Assembly (NCBI RefSeq): GCF_003862485.1
Contig: NZ_RRCM01000001.1
Coordinates: forward strand, 1,801,110-1,865,109
DNA length: 64,000 nt
DNA from: Lachnoanaerobaculum orale
GTDB taxonomy: Bacteria; Bacillota; Clostridia; Lachnospirales; Lachnospiraceae
Direction of reading: 5' to 3'
The position numbers and the translations under genes were made by a program. The notes below the pieces were generated by a model that saw only the letters and a list, made by a program, of their open reading frames with translations, had not been told where the DNA came from and ran no database searches. How positions within the stretch are numbered: position 1 is the first letter of the stretch; every line of letters begins with the position of its first letter. Shown in pieces: positions 18,452 to 28,079 of this stretch.

Positions 18452-19557
18452 TTACTATCTCCTCTTACCTTTGCAACTTCATAACCTATATTATTGATTC
18501 TGTTGGTAATACATCCGATGCAGTGAGCGGCTTCATCTCCTGTACATACCTTTCCGTCATATAGTTCATATTTTTTTCTTGTCTTCAGCGGTGAAAGATT
18601 CGGCATCACCACATTTGCACCTGCCAGTATTCCCTTTTCTCTGCCCAGATTGTCAAGAGTACTGAGTGAGGTTGTAGCAGGTATCAGCATCTTCGGTCTC
18701 ATTATCCTAAGTATCGCTATAAGAAAAAGCGTCATCTGTATACTTCCGCTTTTCTCATCTTTAAATGCGGTGTCGTGATGTGGGATAAAAGGACCTATTC
18801 CACACATATGAGGACCGAACTCTTCTATAAACTTTAAATCCTTAGCCAATGTGGTGGAAGTTTGATACGGTGAGCCTACCATAAATCCGCAACCTACCTG
18901 AAATCCTATCTCCTTAAGGTCCTGCAGGCATTTCATTCTGTGATCAAATGACATCTGTTTCGGATGAAGTTTCTCATAATGTTCTTTATCCGCAGTCTCA
19001 TGTCTTAAAAGATATCTGTCCGCACCTGCGTCAAACATTTTCTGATAGTCTTCTTTCTCATATTCTCCCAAAGAAAGCGTAACGGCAACGTCCTTATACT
19101 TTTCCTTGATTTTCTTTACAATACTACATATATAATCCGGTTCAAATTTTCCGTCTTCACCTCCCTGCATTACAAAGGTTCTATAACCGAGCCTATATCC
19201 TTCATCCGCACATTCAAGTATTTCTTCTTCTGTGAGCCTGTAGCGGTCACAGTTTCTGTTTGAATGTCTTATTCCACAATAATAACAATCGTTTTTGCAA
19301 ATATTGCTTATCTCTATGAGGCCTCTGAGATAAACATCTTTACCGTAATTTTCATCGCCTATAATTCTTGCCTTTTTACTGATATAGTCAAATACCTCTT
19401 CATTCAAGTTCTCTACAAGATATTTGTATTCTTTAAGGCCAAGGCTTCTTTCTTTTTCAAGTTTATCTATCAGAGCGATACTTTTGTCAGTCTCAACATC
19501 TCTGTCATATTCGGTGTCCTTAAATTTTGTCTTATACAGTGATATATCTTTAGCCAT
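18433..19557 (-). CDS. hydE: [FeFe]-hydrogenase maturation radical SAM enzyme HydE
   Basis: A radical-SAM enzyme with CKNDCYYC (CX3CX2C), acting in assembly of the dithiomethylamine-bridged diiron unit. About 374 residues from the chosen ATG (MAKDISLYK), which has GGGTG at good spacing and overlaps the end of the upstream gene by 8 nt. Two further in-frame ATGs lie 2 and 5 codons upstream with poorer ribosome sites. The order regulator-hydE-hydG-hydF is common in Clostridia. Confidence 0.94.
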   Translation of the reverse strand: MAKDISLYKTKFKDTEYDRDVETDKSIALIDKLEKERSLGLKEYKYLVENLNEEVFDYISKKARIIGDENYGKDVYLRGLIEISNICKNDCYYCGIRHSNRNCDRYRLTEEEILECADEGYRLGYRTFVMQGGEDGKFEPDYICSIVKKIKEKYKDVAVTLSLGEYEKEDYQKMFDAGADRYLLRHETADKEHYEKLHPKQMSFDHRMKCLQDLKEIGFQVGCGFMVGSPYQTSTTLAKDLKFIEEFGPHMCGIGPFIPHHDTAFKDEKSGSIQMTLFLIAILRIMRPKMLIPATTSLSTLDNLGREKGILAGANVVMPNLSPLKTRKKYELYDGKVCTGDEAAHCIGCITNRINNIGYEVAKVRGDSKCLSTM

Positions 19558-19810
19558 TGGCATCACCCACATTTGAATAAGCGGTTTTTATACTTACTCC
19601 GGATAATTTTCCTATTTTACCTGAAAGACTTGAAATCACATTGTTAGGTGCGTCGAGAGCGACCGACAACACACTTATGCCTCTTTTGTGATATGGTATT
19701 CCCATCCTTCCGATAATATAATCTCCGTACTCATGCAATAAATCATTGAGTTCTTTTACAGAATCTCTGTCCTCAACAATTATTGCCATCAATGCTACTC
19801 TGTTATCCAT
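19550..19810 (-). CDS. TM1266-family iron-only hydrogenase system regulator
   Basis: An 86-residue ACT/NikR-C-like protein (MDNRVALMAIIVEDRD) of the family found beside hydrogenase maturation genes and annotated as a putative regulator. It has no DNA-binding domain, so direct control of transcription is doubtful; a metal- or ligand-sensing role is an inference. A GGGGA site precedes the start. It is the first gene of the hyd operon and lies 34 nt after a terminator hairpin. Confidence 0.85.
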   Translation of the reverse strand: MDNRVALMAIIVEDRDSVKELNDLLHEYGDYIIGRMGIPYHKRGISVLSVALDAPNNVISSLSGKIGKLSGVSIKTAYSNVGDANG

Positions 19811-19843
19811 ATTTCCCCTTTATAAATAATAGATTTTTGTATT

Positions 19844-19873
19844 AAAAAAGCCCAAAGCCTCGGTGGCTTTGGG
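19844..19873 (-). terminator. intrinsic terminator inside the hyd leader
   Basis: On the minus strand a 9-bp stem CCCAAAGCC / GGCTTTGGG with a 5-nt loop, then CTTTTTT. It stands between a promoter-like sequence and the hyd operon, so it must be overcome for expression unless a second promoter lies just after it. Confidence 0.85.
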
Positions 19874-19960
19874 TACTCAAATAAATGTGCCTTCGCACAA
19901 TCTTATACATTCACAAACCACCTTTCAAGTCAGAGCTTCTTCCTTGTTAGGAGTATCTGT
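19844..19960 (-). ncRNA. candidate cis-regulatory leader (attenuator) of the hyd operon
   Basis: About 115 nt between a predicted start near 19958 and the terminator. It contains a small hairpin GTGC-GAAG-GCAC and a segment GGTGGTTT (19922-19915) that can pair with AAAGCCACC (19870-19862) of the terminator's ascending arm and loop. The two structures exclude each other, as in riboswitches and attenuators. I do not match it to a known family. It could instead be a free-standing small RNA. Confidence 0.45.
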
Positions 19961-19964
19961 ATAC

Positions 19965-19993
19965 AATGTAAATCCTTTTTAGTTGTTTGTCAA
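19965..19993 (-). promoter_or_regulatory. promoter in front of the hyd leader
   Basis: A perfect TTGACA (19988-19993), a 17-nt spacer and TACATT (19965-19970), located after the MATE gene stop. Confidence 0.6.
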
Positions 19994-20019
19994 TATCATT
20001 ACGTGCTTTTGCATATTTT

Positions 20020-21309
20020 TTAAGAAGTCTTTTTCATAAGTGCTATGCATAATATCGCGGTAAACATTTCTGCAGCAAAAAATGAGCTCCACACTCCCAC
20101 AACCCCGAAAAAGCGTGACAGAATAAGTGCAAATACAATAATTGCAACTATTCCTCTTGATATCGCTATAAGAGATGACTCTCTTCCTCTGTCTGTTGCA
20201 CTGTAAAATCCTGCCGTAATGATATTGAATGCGGCAGGTATAAATCCGATAAAGTAAATTCTGATACCGGGGATTGCATATTTTGCCAATATATCGGACT
20301 TTTCACTGTTAAACGCCTCTATAATAACCGGCGCAAATACAAGTACCGAAATTACCAAAGTCAGTGCTATAATCATGGCAACTATAAGTGAATATCTATG
20401 TACTTTATTTAAATCTTTTTTCTCTGCTCTGCCGTAGGTCTCACTTGCTACAGGCTGCAAACCCTGTGAAACACCGTTTAACATTGCCACTCCCACAAGT
20501 GCCGTATTTGCAATTACTCCATAGGCTGCAACCGCTATATTTCCGACCAGATTAAGCAGTATAAAGTTAAATACAATGGTTATTATACCGTTTGATATCT
20601 CGCCTACAAATGCCACTATTCCCAGACTGCAAGCTGATATAAATCTTTTGATTGAAGGCAAAACGAGTTCAAAATGTATACTGTTTTTCTTTGAAAGATA
20701 ATGTGTCATACATATAGACATACTTACAACAGGTGAAAATCCGGTTGCAAGTGCCGCACCGAGCATACCCAGTCCAAGCGGAAACATCAATATATAGTCA
20801 AATATTATATTGAACACTCCGCTAAGCAGTGTTGCCGCCATTGCCGTCTTCGGCGCATTATCGTTTCTTACAAATGCTGTGAATGTGAAGTTGAGCATAA
20901 AAAAAGGCGAGAAACATAGTATCACCCTCATATACGAATGTGTTACCGCTTCTATCACATCATCCGCCCCCATCAGCCTTAATACCACATCCGGAACAAA
21001 TATTCCAAGCATCAAAAAGAACAGGCTGAATAGTAATGTAAATATAAATGAGTTTGAGAAGTATTTATTCGCCTCCTCTTTTTCACCCAGTGACTTTAAT
21101 AGTGCATATTTTGTTGCAGACCCTATTCCTATCATTGCACCTATTGAATAGGTTATTGCAAATATAGGCAGTACCAAATTCAAACCTGTTATTCCATTGG
21201 CTCCTTCAGCTAAGGATATAAACCATGTATCTGCCAATACATAGCATGATGTACCTGTTGTCGCTAAAATATTTGGTAGGATATATCCTCTAAGTTTTTT
21301 TTCTATCAT
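20020..21309 (-). CDS. MATE-family efflux transporter
   Basis: A 429-residue, 12-span inner-membrane protein with two MatE domains (about 10-170 and 230-400), expected to export cationic compounds using a Na+ or H+ gradient. An AGGAG site precedes the ATG. It stands alone between the ribosomal operon terminator and the hyd leader. The substrate is not predictable. Confidence 0.88.
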   Translation of the reverse strand: MIEKKLRGYILPNILATTGTSCYVLADTWFISLAEGANGITGLNLVLPIFAITYSIGAMIGIGSATKYALLKSLGEKEEANKYFSNSFIFTLLFSLFFLMLGIFVPDVVLRLMGADDVIEAVTHSYMRVILCFSPFFMLNFTFTAFVRNDNAPKTAMAATLLSGVFNIIFDYILMFPLGLGMLGAALATGFSPVVSMSICMTHYLSKKNSIHFELVLPSIKRFISACSLGIVAFVGEISNGIITIVFNFILLNLVGNIAVAAYGVIANTALVGVAMLNGVSQGLQPVASETYGRAEKKDLNKVHRYSLIVAMIIALTLVISVLVFAPVIIEAFNSEKSDILAKYAIPGIRIYFIGFIPAAFNIITAGFYSATDRGRESSLIAISRGIVAIIVFALILSRFFGVVGVWSSFFAAEMFTAILCIALMKKTS

Positions 21310-21374
21310 AAAAAGCTCCTGTAACAGTCAATGGTAGTTAAGCTTTATTCTAAAGCTGTAACCTCATTATGGTG

Positions 21375-21402
21375 AAAAAAATAGCAGTCAGTGACTGCTA
21401 TC
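21375..21402 (-). terminator. terminator of the ribosomal protein operon
   Basis: On the minus strand ATAGCAGTCA/TGACTGCTAT form a 10-bp stem followed by seven T residues, 17 nt after the rplQ stop. Confidence 0.88.
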
Positions 21403-21417
21403 TTTTTATGTTTAAGA

Positions 21418-21954
21418 TTATACTAACTCAAGTAAAACTTCCATAGCTGCATCGCCCTTACGAAGACCGATCTTAACTATTCTTGTGTATCCACCGTTAC
21501 GATCTGCATACTTAGGACCGTACTCATCGAAAAGCTTCTTTGCAAGGTCAAGTGACTTTGTGTTCTTCTTCTTAGCAGCGCCCTTTGTAGGAACCTCTGT
21601 AGGAACATAAACTACAGCATTGATTTTGCTTCTTGCATGAAGTCTTGAAGGCTTATCTTTCTTGATCTCCTTCTCTACCTCATCATAAACGGTAACTTTC
21701 TTGCCGTCTACAACTTCTTTTACTCTCTTGCCGTTTGCATCTTTTCTTGCAACCTTTGCATTTACCTTTACAAGTTCGAAGTTATCCTTCTCCTTAACAG
21801 CCAATGCTATAAGCGGCTCAACGATCTTTCTGATCTCTTTTGCTCTTGCCTCTGTTGTGACAATCTTACCATGCTGTAAAAGTGCTGTAACCTGATTTCT
21901 TAATAATGCTTTTCTCTGACTGGATGTCTTTGAAAGTTTTCTATACTTTGCCAT
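21418..21954 (-). CDS. rplQ: 50S ribosomal protein L17
   Basis: The last gene of the operon. N-terminal (YRKLSKTSSQRKALLRN) and C-terminal (GGYTRIVKIG) parts are typical of L17 near the polypeptide exit. At 178 residues it is about 50 longer than the usual 115-130; a lysine-rich insertion lies at about residues 57-108 (including ARKDANGKRVKEVVDGKK). Confidence 0.95.
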   Translation of the reverse strand: MAKYRKLSKTSSQRKALLRNQVTALLQHGKIVTTEARAKEIRKIVEPLIALAVKEKDNFELVKVNAKVARKDANGKRVKEVVDGKKVTVYDEVEKEIKKDKPSRLHARSKINAVVYVPTEVPTKGAAKKKNTKSLDLAKKLFDEYGPKYADRNGGYTRIVKIGLRKGDAAMEVLLELV

Positions 21955-22022
21955 TTTTTCTCCTCCATAGGAAACATATATATGCTAACTTTGGACTTAC
22001 TATATATGTCTATTATTCTTTT

Positions 22023-22976
22023 TTATGATTCTTCGCTCTCACGAAGGTGAAGACCAAGCTCTTCAAGTTTCTGAAGAACCTCTTCTAATGATTTTCTACC
22101 CAGATTTCTGACTTTCATCATATCATCCGGTGTACGTGAACACAACTCCTCAACTGTATTGATTCCTGCTCTCTTCAAACAGTTATAGGATCTAACTGAC
22201 AACTCAAGTTCATCTATATTCATCTCCAGAACTTTTTCCTTGTCATCCTCTGCTTTTTCTACCATCACATCAACAGTTTTAGCATTGTCAGACAAATCTA
22301 TAAACAGATTAAGGTGCTCACTCAAAACTTTGGCAGCCAAACTTACCGCCTCATCCGGTGCCAATGTACCGTTTGTAGTAACATCAAGTGTCAGCTTATC
22401 AAAGTCTGTCATCTGACCTACACGAGTATTTTCAACACGAAGATTTACTCTCTCTACAGGTGTGTATATGGAATCAATTGCTATAACGCCTATAGGAGTA
22501 TCCTCTCCCTTGTTTTTATCTGAACTTACATAACCTCTACCGTTTGTTATTGTCAATTCCATATAGAACTTGCCTTCTGAAACTGTTGCAATAACCTGGT
22601 CTTTGTTAATGATTTCTATACATGGATCACATTGAATATCTTCTGCAGTGATAACTCCCTCACCATCAAAATCTATATAAGCAACCTTCGGCTCACCGTC
22701 TTCAGCTGAATTCTTGATCGCCAAGCTTTTTACATTCATTATGATCTCTGTTACATCTTCCTTTACTCCCGGTATAGAAGAAAATTCATGTAACACGCCG
22801 TCAATCTTAACCTGACTGACAGCTGATCCTGGGAGGGATGAGAGCATGATTCTCCTTAGGGAATTACCTAAAGTTGTTCCATAACCTCTCTCCAGTGGTT
22901 CACATATGAATCTGCCGAACTTCTTATCCTCGGAAATCTCTGCAATCTCAATATTTGGTTTTTCAAAATCGAACAC
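22023..22976 (-). CDS. rpoA: DNA-directed RNA polymerase subunit alpha
   Basis: 317 residues with the assembly domain (about 1-230) and the C-terminal domain that binds UP elements and activators (about 250-310). Translation is called from GTG, read as Met-Phe-Asp-Phe-Glu-Lys, because AAGGAGGG lies 6 nt upstream and homologues begin exactly there; a longer frame upstream has no ribosome site. Confidence 0.97.
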   Translation of the reverse strand: MFDFEKPNIEIAEISEDKKFGRFICEPLERGYGTTLGNSLRRIMLSSLPGSAVSQVKIDGVLHEFSSIPGVKEDVTEIIMNVKSLAIKNSAEDGEPKVAYIDFDGEGVITAEDIQCDPCIEIINKDQVIATVSEGKFYMELTITNGRGYVSSDKNKGEDTPIGVIAIDSIYTPVERVNLRVENTRVGQMTDFDKLTLDVTTNGTLAPDEAVSLAAKVLSEHLNLFIDLSDNAKTVDVMVEKAEDDKEKVLEMNIDELELSVRSYNCLKRAGINTVEELCSRTPDDMMKVRNLGRKSLEEVLQKLEELGLHLRESEES

Positions 22977-23063
22977 GAATGTCCCTCCTTTTAGATAAAC
23001 TATGCCAATGCCTGACAAAACCGAGCCGTGGCCGATATTCAGGCTATATTTCTACTATTAGCA

Positions 23064-23097
23064 AATCAGCTGATACGAAAATAAGTATCAGCTGTTA
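23064..23097 (-). other. hairpin between rpsD and rpoA
   Basis: A perfect 10-bp stem CAGCTGATAC/GTATCAGCTG with an 8-nt loop. No T run follows, so it looks like an mRNA stabiliser, processing site or regulatory structure and not a terminator. Confidence 0.5.
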
Positions 23098-23106
23098 AGA
23101 TTCCTA

Positions 23107-23700
23107 TTACTTAGAGTACAACTCAACGATAAGAAGTTCGTCTACAGGAACATCAATTTCTTCTCTTGTAGGAAGGCTCTTTACAGTACCTTTTAAATTT
23201 TCAAGATCTGCATCAATCCAAGCCGGTACGATTCTTCCGGCTGTTGACTCTACAACTTCCTTATATCTTGCAGAAGATTTTGCCTTCTCCTTGATCTCGA
23301 TAACATCGCCTGCCTTTACAAGATAAGACGGAATATTTACACATTTACCGTTTACTAAAACATGCTTATGATCTACGATCTGTCTTGTTTCCTTTCTGGT
23401 TCTTCCGAATCCCATACGGAAAACAACATTGTCAAGTCTTCTCTCCAAGAGAATCATAAGGTTCTCACCAACCTGACCCTTCATTCTCTCAGCCTTAGCA
23501 TAATAGTTTCTGAACGGCTTCTCTAATACGCCGTAGATGAACTTTGCTTTCTGCTTTTCTCTAAGCTGCATACCGTACTCACTAAGCTTACGGCCTGCTC
23601 TTTTTGTATCTCTGTTAGACTTTTTATCTATTCCCAGAAAACCAGGCTCAAGGCCAAGTGATCTGCATCTTTTAAGAACGGGAACTCTATTAATTGCCAC
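23107..23700 (-). CDS. rpsD: 30S ribosomal protein S4
   Basis: 197 residues with the S4 RNA-binding domain at about 88-150 ([14 protein letters not shown]). It lacks the N-terminal zinc cysteines, so it is the C-minus form. S4 is a primary assembly protein and the alpha-operon translational repressor in other bacteria; the hairpin before rpoA is a possible site. Confidence 0.97.
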   Translation of the reverse strand: MAINRVPVLKRCRSLGLEPGFLGIDKKSNRDTKRAGRKLSEYGMQLREKQKAKFIYGVLEKPFRNYYAKAERMKGQVGENLMILLERRLDNVVFRMGFGRTRKETRQIVDHKHVLVNGKCVNIPSYLVKAGDVIEIKEKAKSSARYKEVVESTAGRIVPAWIDADLENLKGTVKSLPTREEIDVPVDELLIVELYSK

Positions 23701-23715
23701 TTTTAGTACCTCCTA

Positions 23716-24114
23716 TTAGACTCTTCTGCGTTTTGGTGGACGACATCCATTATGTGGTACCGGAGTCACATCCTTAATACTTGTTACTTCTATTCCACAT
23801 GCAGCCAACGCACGAATAGCTGCTTCTCTTCCTGAACCGGGTCCCTTTACCATAACATCTACATACTTAAGTCCATGTACTAAAGCTGCCTTTGCAGCAG
23901 TTTCTGCAGCCATAGATGCCGCATATGGAGTAGATTTCTTTGAACCTCTAAATCCTAGACCACCGGCACTTGCCCATGATATTGCATTACCCTGGGTATC
24001 AGTTAATGTAACAATTGTATTGTTAAATGATGACTGAATATGTGCCTGTCCGCGTTCAACGTTTTTCTTTACGCGCTTCTTTGTCACCTTCTTGGTGGAC
24101 GCATTCTTTGCCAT
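23716..24114 (-). CDS. rpsK: 30S ribosomal protein S11
   Basis: 132 residues of the standard S11 family, platform of the 30S subunit, with the conserved ending [12 protein letters not shown]. Preceded by a 93-nt AT-rich gap after rpsM. Confidence 0.97.
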   Translation of the reverse strand: MAKNASTKKVTKKRVKKNVERGQAHIQSSFNNTIVTLTDTQGNAISWASAGGLGFRGSKKSTPYAASMAAETAAKAALVHGLKYVDVMVKGPGSGREAAIRALAACGIEVTSIKDVTPVPHNGCRPPKRRRV

Positions 24115-24207
24115 TAAACTAACCTACCTTTTCAAACTTTACTACGCTCCTGTTTTTAAAACATACAGCGAAAATTACTTTTCGAAAAAATATAAGTGTA
24201 TCACTTA

Positions 24208-24576
24208 TTATTTCTTCTTGTTTGCTACTGTCTTTCTTGGACCCTTACGTGTTCTTGCATTTGTCTTAGTTTTCTGTCCACGAACCGGAAGATTCTTTCT
24301 ATGACGAATGCCACGATAACAACCTATTTCCTGAAGTCTCTTGATGTTCATTGCGATCTCTCTTCTAAGATCACCTTCTACCATCTGAGTATCGGAAATA
24401 ACCTGTGCCAACTCTTTTACTTCATCGTCTGTAAGATCCTTTACTCTTGTATCAGGATTTACATTAGCCTCTTTCAAGATACGCTTTGAACTTGTAAGAC
24501 CTATACCATAGATATATGTCAAACCAATCTCAACACGCTTTTCTCTTGGTAAATCAACGCCTGCTATACGAGCCAT
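24208..24576 (-). CDS. rpsM: 30S ribosomal protein S13
   Basis: 122 residues, beginning [21 protein letters not shown] head protein of the 30S subunit contacting tRNA; the basic C-terminal tail ([20 protein letters not shown]) is intact. Confidence 0.97.
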   Translation of the reverse strand: MARIAGVDLPREKRVEIGLTYIYGIGLTSSKRILKEANVNPDTRVKDLTDDEVKELAQVISDTQMVEGDLRREIAMNIKRLQEIGCYRGIRHRKNLPVRGQKTKTNARTRKGPRKTVANKKK

Positions 24577-24606
24577 TTACCTACTTCCTCCTTATTCCTA
24601 TGCAGA

Positions 24607-24720
24607 TCAACCTTGTCTCTGCTTGTGCTTTGGGTTCTCACAAATTACTCTGATGGAACCTTTTCTCTTAATAATTTTGCATTTTTCGCAAATCGGTTTC
24701 ACTGAAGATCTGACCTTCAT
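24607..24720 (-). CDS. rpmJ: 50S ribosomal protein L36
   Basis: A 37-residue protein translated by hand: it begins [15 protein letters not shown] and ends NPKHKQRQG. The zinc ligands Cys-x2-Cys-x12-Cys-x4-His are complete, so this is the zinc-dependent paralogue. It lies between infA and rpsM, as usual in Firmicutes. Confidence 0.95.
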   Translation of the reverse strand: MKVRSSVKPICEKCKIIKRKGSIRVICENPKHKQRQG

Positions 24721-24799
24721 TGTAACTCTCCTTTCATCGCTACTAATAAAGACGCCATAGTATTATACCATTAAGCAGTATAATATGCAAGGTCTTATT

Positions 24800-25018
24800 T
24801 TATTTATCACGCCAAATGATTCGACCCTTTGTCAAATCATACGGTGATAATTCTATAGTAACTTTATCACCCGGCAAAATTCTGATATAGTTCATTCTGA
24901 GTTTGCCGCTGATATGCGCCAATACCTGATGCCCGTTTTCAAGCTCTACCTGAAACATTGCATTAGGTAATTTCTCAACAACTGTTCCCTCAATCTCTAT
25001 AACGTCTGATTTAGACAT
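24800..25018 (-). CDS. infA: translation initiation factor IF-1
   Basis: 72 residues, a single S1/OB-fold domain ([11 protein letters not shown] start, GRIIWRDK end). Binds the 30S A site during initiation. Its start overlaps the end of the KOW-protein gene by 22 nt. Confidence 0.97.
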   Translation of the reverse strand: MSKSDVIEIEGTVVEKLPNAMFQVELENGHQVLAHISGKLRMNYIRILPGDKVTIELSPYDLTKGRIIWRDK

Positions 25019-25272
25019 TTACTCCTCCAATTTTTCAAGAGATATTTTAACTTAACGTCGTTAAAGTTATTATCACTTTTTCTAATATCAATAAATTCAT
25101 CACTTTTTCCAAGCCTGCTGACATGTTTTTTGTTTTTCTTCTTCGGCTTGTCAAGAGTCTTTAATCTGCCGTTTGCAACATAGATAAAATCTTTGTCACA
25201 TTCTATGACCAGATAATACTCTCCTCTGTCATGACCTGCTGTTGATACTACGATATCACCTATATTTATCAT
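24997..25272 (-). CDS. KOW-domain RNA-binding protein (L14e-like)
   Basis: A 91-residue protein with a KOW fold at about 1-45 ([20 protein letters not shown]) and a lysine-rich linker. Proteins of this type sit between map and infA in many Clostridia and Bacilli and are thought to bind RNA or ribosomes. No experimental role is known to me. It overlaps map by 4 nt (ATGA), so expression is coupled. Confidence 0.85.
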   Translation of the reverse strand: MINIGDIVVSTAGHDRGEYYLVIECDKDFIYVANGRLKTLDKPKKKNKKHVSRLGKSDEFIDIRKSDNNFNDVKLKYLLKNWRSKCLNQTL

Positions 25273-26027
25273 AATTTTCTTAAAGAAAGAATCTCAGGCT
25301 CACCGTCCGTTATCAAAATAGTATTCTCATAATGTGCCGCCAGTGAGTTGTCATCTGTAACAACCGTCCAGTCGTCATCAAGCCATACCACTTCGTCTCT
25401 TCCGGCTGTAATCATAGGCTCTATTGCAAGAGTCATACCCGGCTGTAATTTGATTCCTCTTCTCTTCATATCAAAGTTCGGAACCTCAGGGTCTTCGTGC
25501 AGATGTGTGCCGATACCGTGACCTACCAAATCTCTTACAACACCGTAACCTCTGTCTTTTGCATATGTGCCTATAGCCTTACAGATATCATTAAGGTGAT
25601 TGCCTGCAATCGCGTACTTGATTCCCTCAAAAAAGCACTCTTTAGTCACCTTTACAAGTGCCTTTGCCTCTTCGCTTCCTTCGCCTATTATATGGGTTCT
25701 GGCAGCATCTGAATGGTAGCCTTTCCAAATAACACCTGCATCAAGACTTACTACATCTCCGTCTCTTAAAATTCTTTTCTTTGACGGAATACCGTGTACC
25801 ACCTCTTCATTTACAGATACACATATTGAAGCAGGGTAGCCGTTGTAGTTCAAAAATGAAGGAACACAACCAAACGACCTTATTATCTCGTCTCCGATTT
25901 TGTTTACTTCATATGTGCTCATGCCTGCATGCAATGCCTTTTCCAGTTCTTCATGAGTTTTTGCCAGTATCTCGCCGGCTTCTCTCATTAACTGTATTTC
26001 CCTTTCAGATTTTATTGTTACCGCCAT
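25269..26027 (-). CDS. map: methionine aminopeptidase, type I
   Basis: Removes the initiator methionine. 252 residues; metal ligands are visible in SLDAGVIWKGYHSDAA, the HGIGTHLHE block, EPM and ENT near the end. The ATG of MAVTIKSE was chosen because GAGGA lies 5 nt before it; a start four codons earlier has no ribosome site. Confidence 0.95.
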   Translation of the reverse strand: MAVTIKSEREIQLMREAGEILAKTHEELEKALHAGMSTYEVNKIGDEIIRSFGCVPSFLNYNGYPASICVSVNEEVVHGIPSKKRILRDGDVVSLDAGVIWKGYHSDAARTHIIGEGSEEAKALVKVTKECFFEGIKYAIAGNHLNDICKAIGTYAKDRGYGVVRDLVGHGIGTHLHEDPEVPNFDMKRRGIKLQPGMTLAIEPMITAGRDEVVWLDDDWTVVTDDNSLAAHYENTILITDGEPEILSLRKL

Positions 26028-26042
26028 CTTAATCCTCACAAT

Positions 26043-26684
26043 CTATCCCAAAACTGCAATAATGTCTAAGAACACTTCTTCCATATCCTTTGTACCGTCT
26101 ACACTTGCAAGTATTTTCTCATTGTCATAGTAGTCTATCAAAGGCTGTGTCTGCTTATGATATACATCAAGTCTTTTCTTTACAGTCTCCGGCTTGTCGT
26201 CATCTCTGATAACAAGTTCACTGCCGCAATTATCACATATATTTTCTTTCTTCGGTGCGGAATACTTTATATGATATGTACTTCCACAGCTTAAGCATGC
26301 TCTTCTGCCGCCCATTCTTGTAATGATGGACTCATCCGGAACATCTATATTTATAGCATAGTCAATACTCTCATTCAGTTTTGACAACGCTTGTGTCAAA
26401 GACTTTGCCTGCGGAATTGTCCTTGGGAAACCGTCAAGCACAAAGCCGTCTTTACAGTCCGCTTTATGTATTCTGTCAAGAAGCATTCCGATAGTGATGT
26501 CGTCAGGGACCAACTCTCCCTTATCCATATACTCTTTTGCTCTCTTTCCAAGCTCGGTTCCTTCTTTTATATTTGCTCTGAATATATCTCCTGTGGATAT
26601 ATGCGGTATATTATATTTTTTTGCAATTCTCTTTGCCTGTGTACCTTTTCCGGCACCCGGAGCACCTAACATAATAATCTTCAT
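26043..26684 (-). CDS. adk: adenylate kinase
   Basis: Interconverts AMP+ATP and 2 ADP. 213 residues from MKIIMLGAPGAGKGTQ, the P-loop start of the family, with GGGGAGA before it. The LID domain carries four cysteines (CLSC...CDNC) typical of zinc-binding Gram-positive enzymes. Confidence 0.96.
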   Translation of the reverse strand: MKIIMLGAPGAGKGTQAKRIAKKYNIPHISTGDIFRANIKEGTELGKRAKEYMDKGELVPDDITIGMLLDRIHKADCKDGFVLDGFPRTIPQAKSLTQALSKLNESIDYAINIDVPDESIITRMGGRRACLSCGSTYHIKYSAPKKENICDNCGSELVIRDDDKPETVKKRLDVYHKQTQPLIDYYDNEKILASVDGTKDMEEVFLDIIAVLG

Positions 26685-26762
26685 GGTGTATCTCCCCCAT
26701 TTTTTGTTAGTAACCACGAAAAACCCCTGAAGAATATACCCCAGTGGTTTTTCGTAAGATGA

Positions 26763-28079
26763 TTAGTCTAATAAGAATCCTCTGTAATTTCTTACAAGCA
26801 TTAATGATTCAATTGCTTTTAATGTCTCAAGGACTACACCGACAATAATTATCAGAGATGTTCCGGTAAACGAAAGTCTACTGATATTGAACAATCCTGA
26901 AATTATTATAGGGATAATACATACTATTATAAGTCCTGCAGCACCTATAATGATTATATAACTTAATATCTTTGAGAAATAGTCGCTGGTAGGCTTACCC
27001 GGTCTTATTCCCGGTATGAAACCTCCCGACTTCTTCATATTATTAGCAACCTCAAGCGGGTTAAAAGTAATTGATGTATAAAAATACGCAAATAAGATAA
27101 TCAAAATGATATAAACTATAAGTCCGACTGAGTACTTCGGAGCTTCAGGCTTAAACCACATTGATGAATTCATATATGTTAATATCTCACCTATTATTGA
27201 ACCGTTATTAACTTGCAAGAATTGGCCAATAACTATAGGTGTAGAGAATATTGAAGAAGCGAAAATAACAGGAATAACACCTGCAGTATTTACTTTGAGC
27301 GGAATATTTGATGATGTTCCGCCTACACTTCTTCTACCCTGCGTTTTGGATGAATATTGTACAGGAATTCTTCTTTCAGCATCCTGTAAGACAATGGTGA
27401 ATACTACCATCGCTACTATAAAGGCTATTATAATAGCTGCAGCAACTACCATCTTAGCTACTGTCTGTCCCTTTAAAAATCTCACATAAAGATTGTTAAA
27501 GTCAGATGGTAATGAAGCAAGAATATTCAGAAGAAGTACTATCGAAATACCGTTTCCTACTCCGTTCTCTGTAATTCTTTCTCCAATCCACATCAAAAAT
27601 GCACTACCTGCCGTCATTGTAACTATAGCTACAACTACACTCTTTATTCCAAAATGTATTAAAAGTCCTTGTCTACCGAATCCAATTGCCATGGCTGAAG
27701 ACTGTAAGAGGGCTAGTGCGACAGTTAAGTATCTTGTGTACTCTACTATCTTTTTTCTTCCGTCTTCTCCATCCTGTTGTAATTCCTCAAGTGCCGGAAT
27801 CGCAATTGTTAAAAGCTGTATTATGATAGAACTAGTAATATAAGGAGTGATGCTAAGTGCAAGCACACTCAAACTTTCAAATGATCCACCGGTGATGGCG
27901 TTGAAAAATCCGAACGCATCCCCGGCTTGTTTTTCAAAGAAATCTTTGAAATAAGTTGTATTCACACCCGGTATAGGTAAATTACTGCCGAAGCGAATAA
28001 TTACCAGCATTATAAATGTGTACAGAAGCTTCTTTCGTACATCCTTTACTTTAAATGCATTTAGGAGTGTTGTGAGCAT
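26763..28079 (-). CDS. secY: preprotein translocase subunit SecY
   Basis: 438 residues, ten membrane spans, the channel of the Sec translocon. Typical start LLNAFKVKDVRKKLLYT and the plug region with LPIPGVN. The ATG overlaps the rplO stop by 1 nt. Confidence 0.96.
   Translation of the reverse strand: MLTTLLNAFKVKDVRKKLLYTFIMLVIIRFGSNLPIPGVNTTYFKDFFEKQAGDAFGFFNAITGGSFESLSVLALSITPYITSSIIIQLLTIAIPALEELQQDGEDGRKKIVEYTRYLTVALALLQSSAMAIGFGRQGLLIHFGIKSVVVAIVTMTAGSAFLMWIGERITENGVGNGISIVLLLNILASLPSDFNNLYVRFLKGQTVAKMVVAAAIIIAFIVAMVVFTIVLQDAERRIPVQYSSKTQGRRSVGGTSSNIPLKVNTAGVIPVIFASSIFSTPIVIGQFLQVNNGSIIGEILTYMNSSMWFKPEAPKYSVGLIVYIILIILFAYFYTSITFNPLEVANNMKKSGGFIPGIRPGKPTSDYFSKILSYIIIIGAAGLIIVCIIPIIISGLFNISRLSFTGTSLIIIVGVVLETLKAIESLMLVRNYRGFLLD

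Noticed and set aside
19844-19993. Known riboswitch, T-box or SRP RNA in the hyd leader
   Set aside because: I compared it from memory with cobalamin, TPP, SAM, THF, fluoride, guanidine and T-box signatures and found no match. GGTGG alone is not enough for a T-box.
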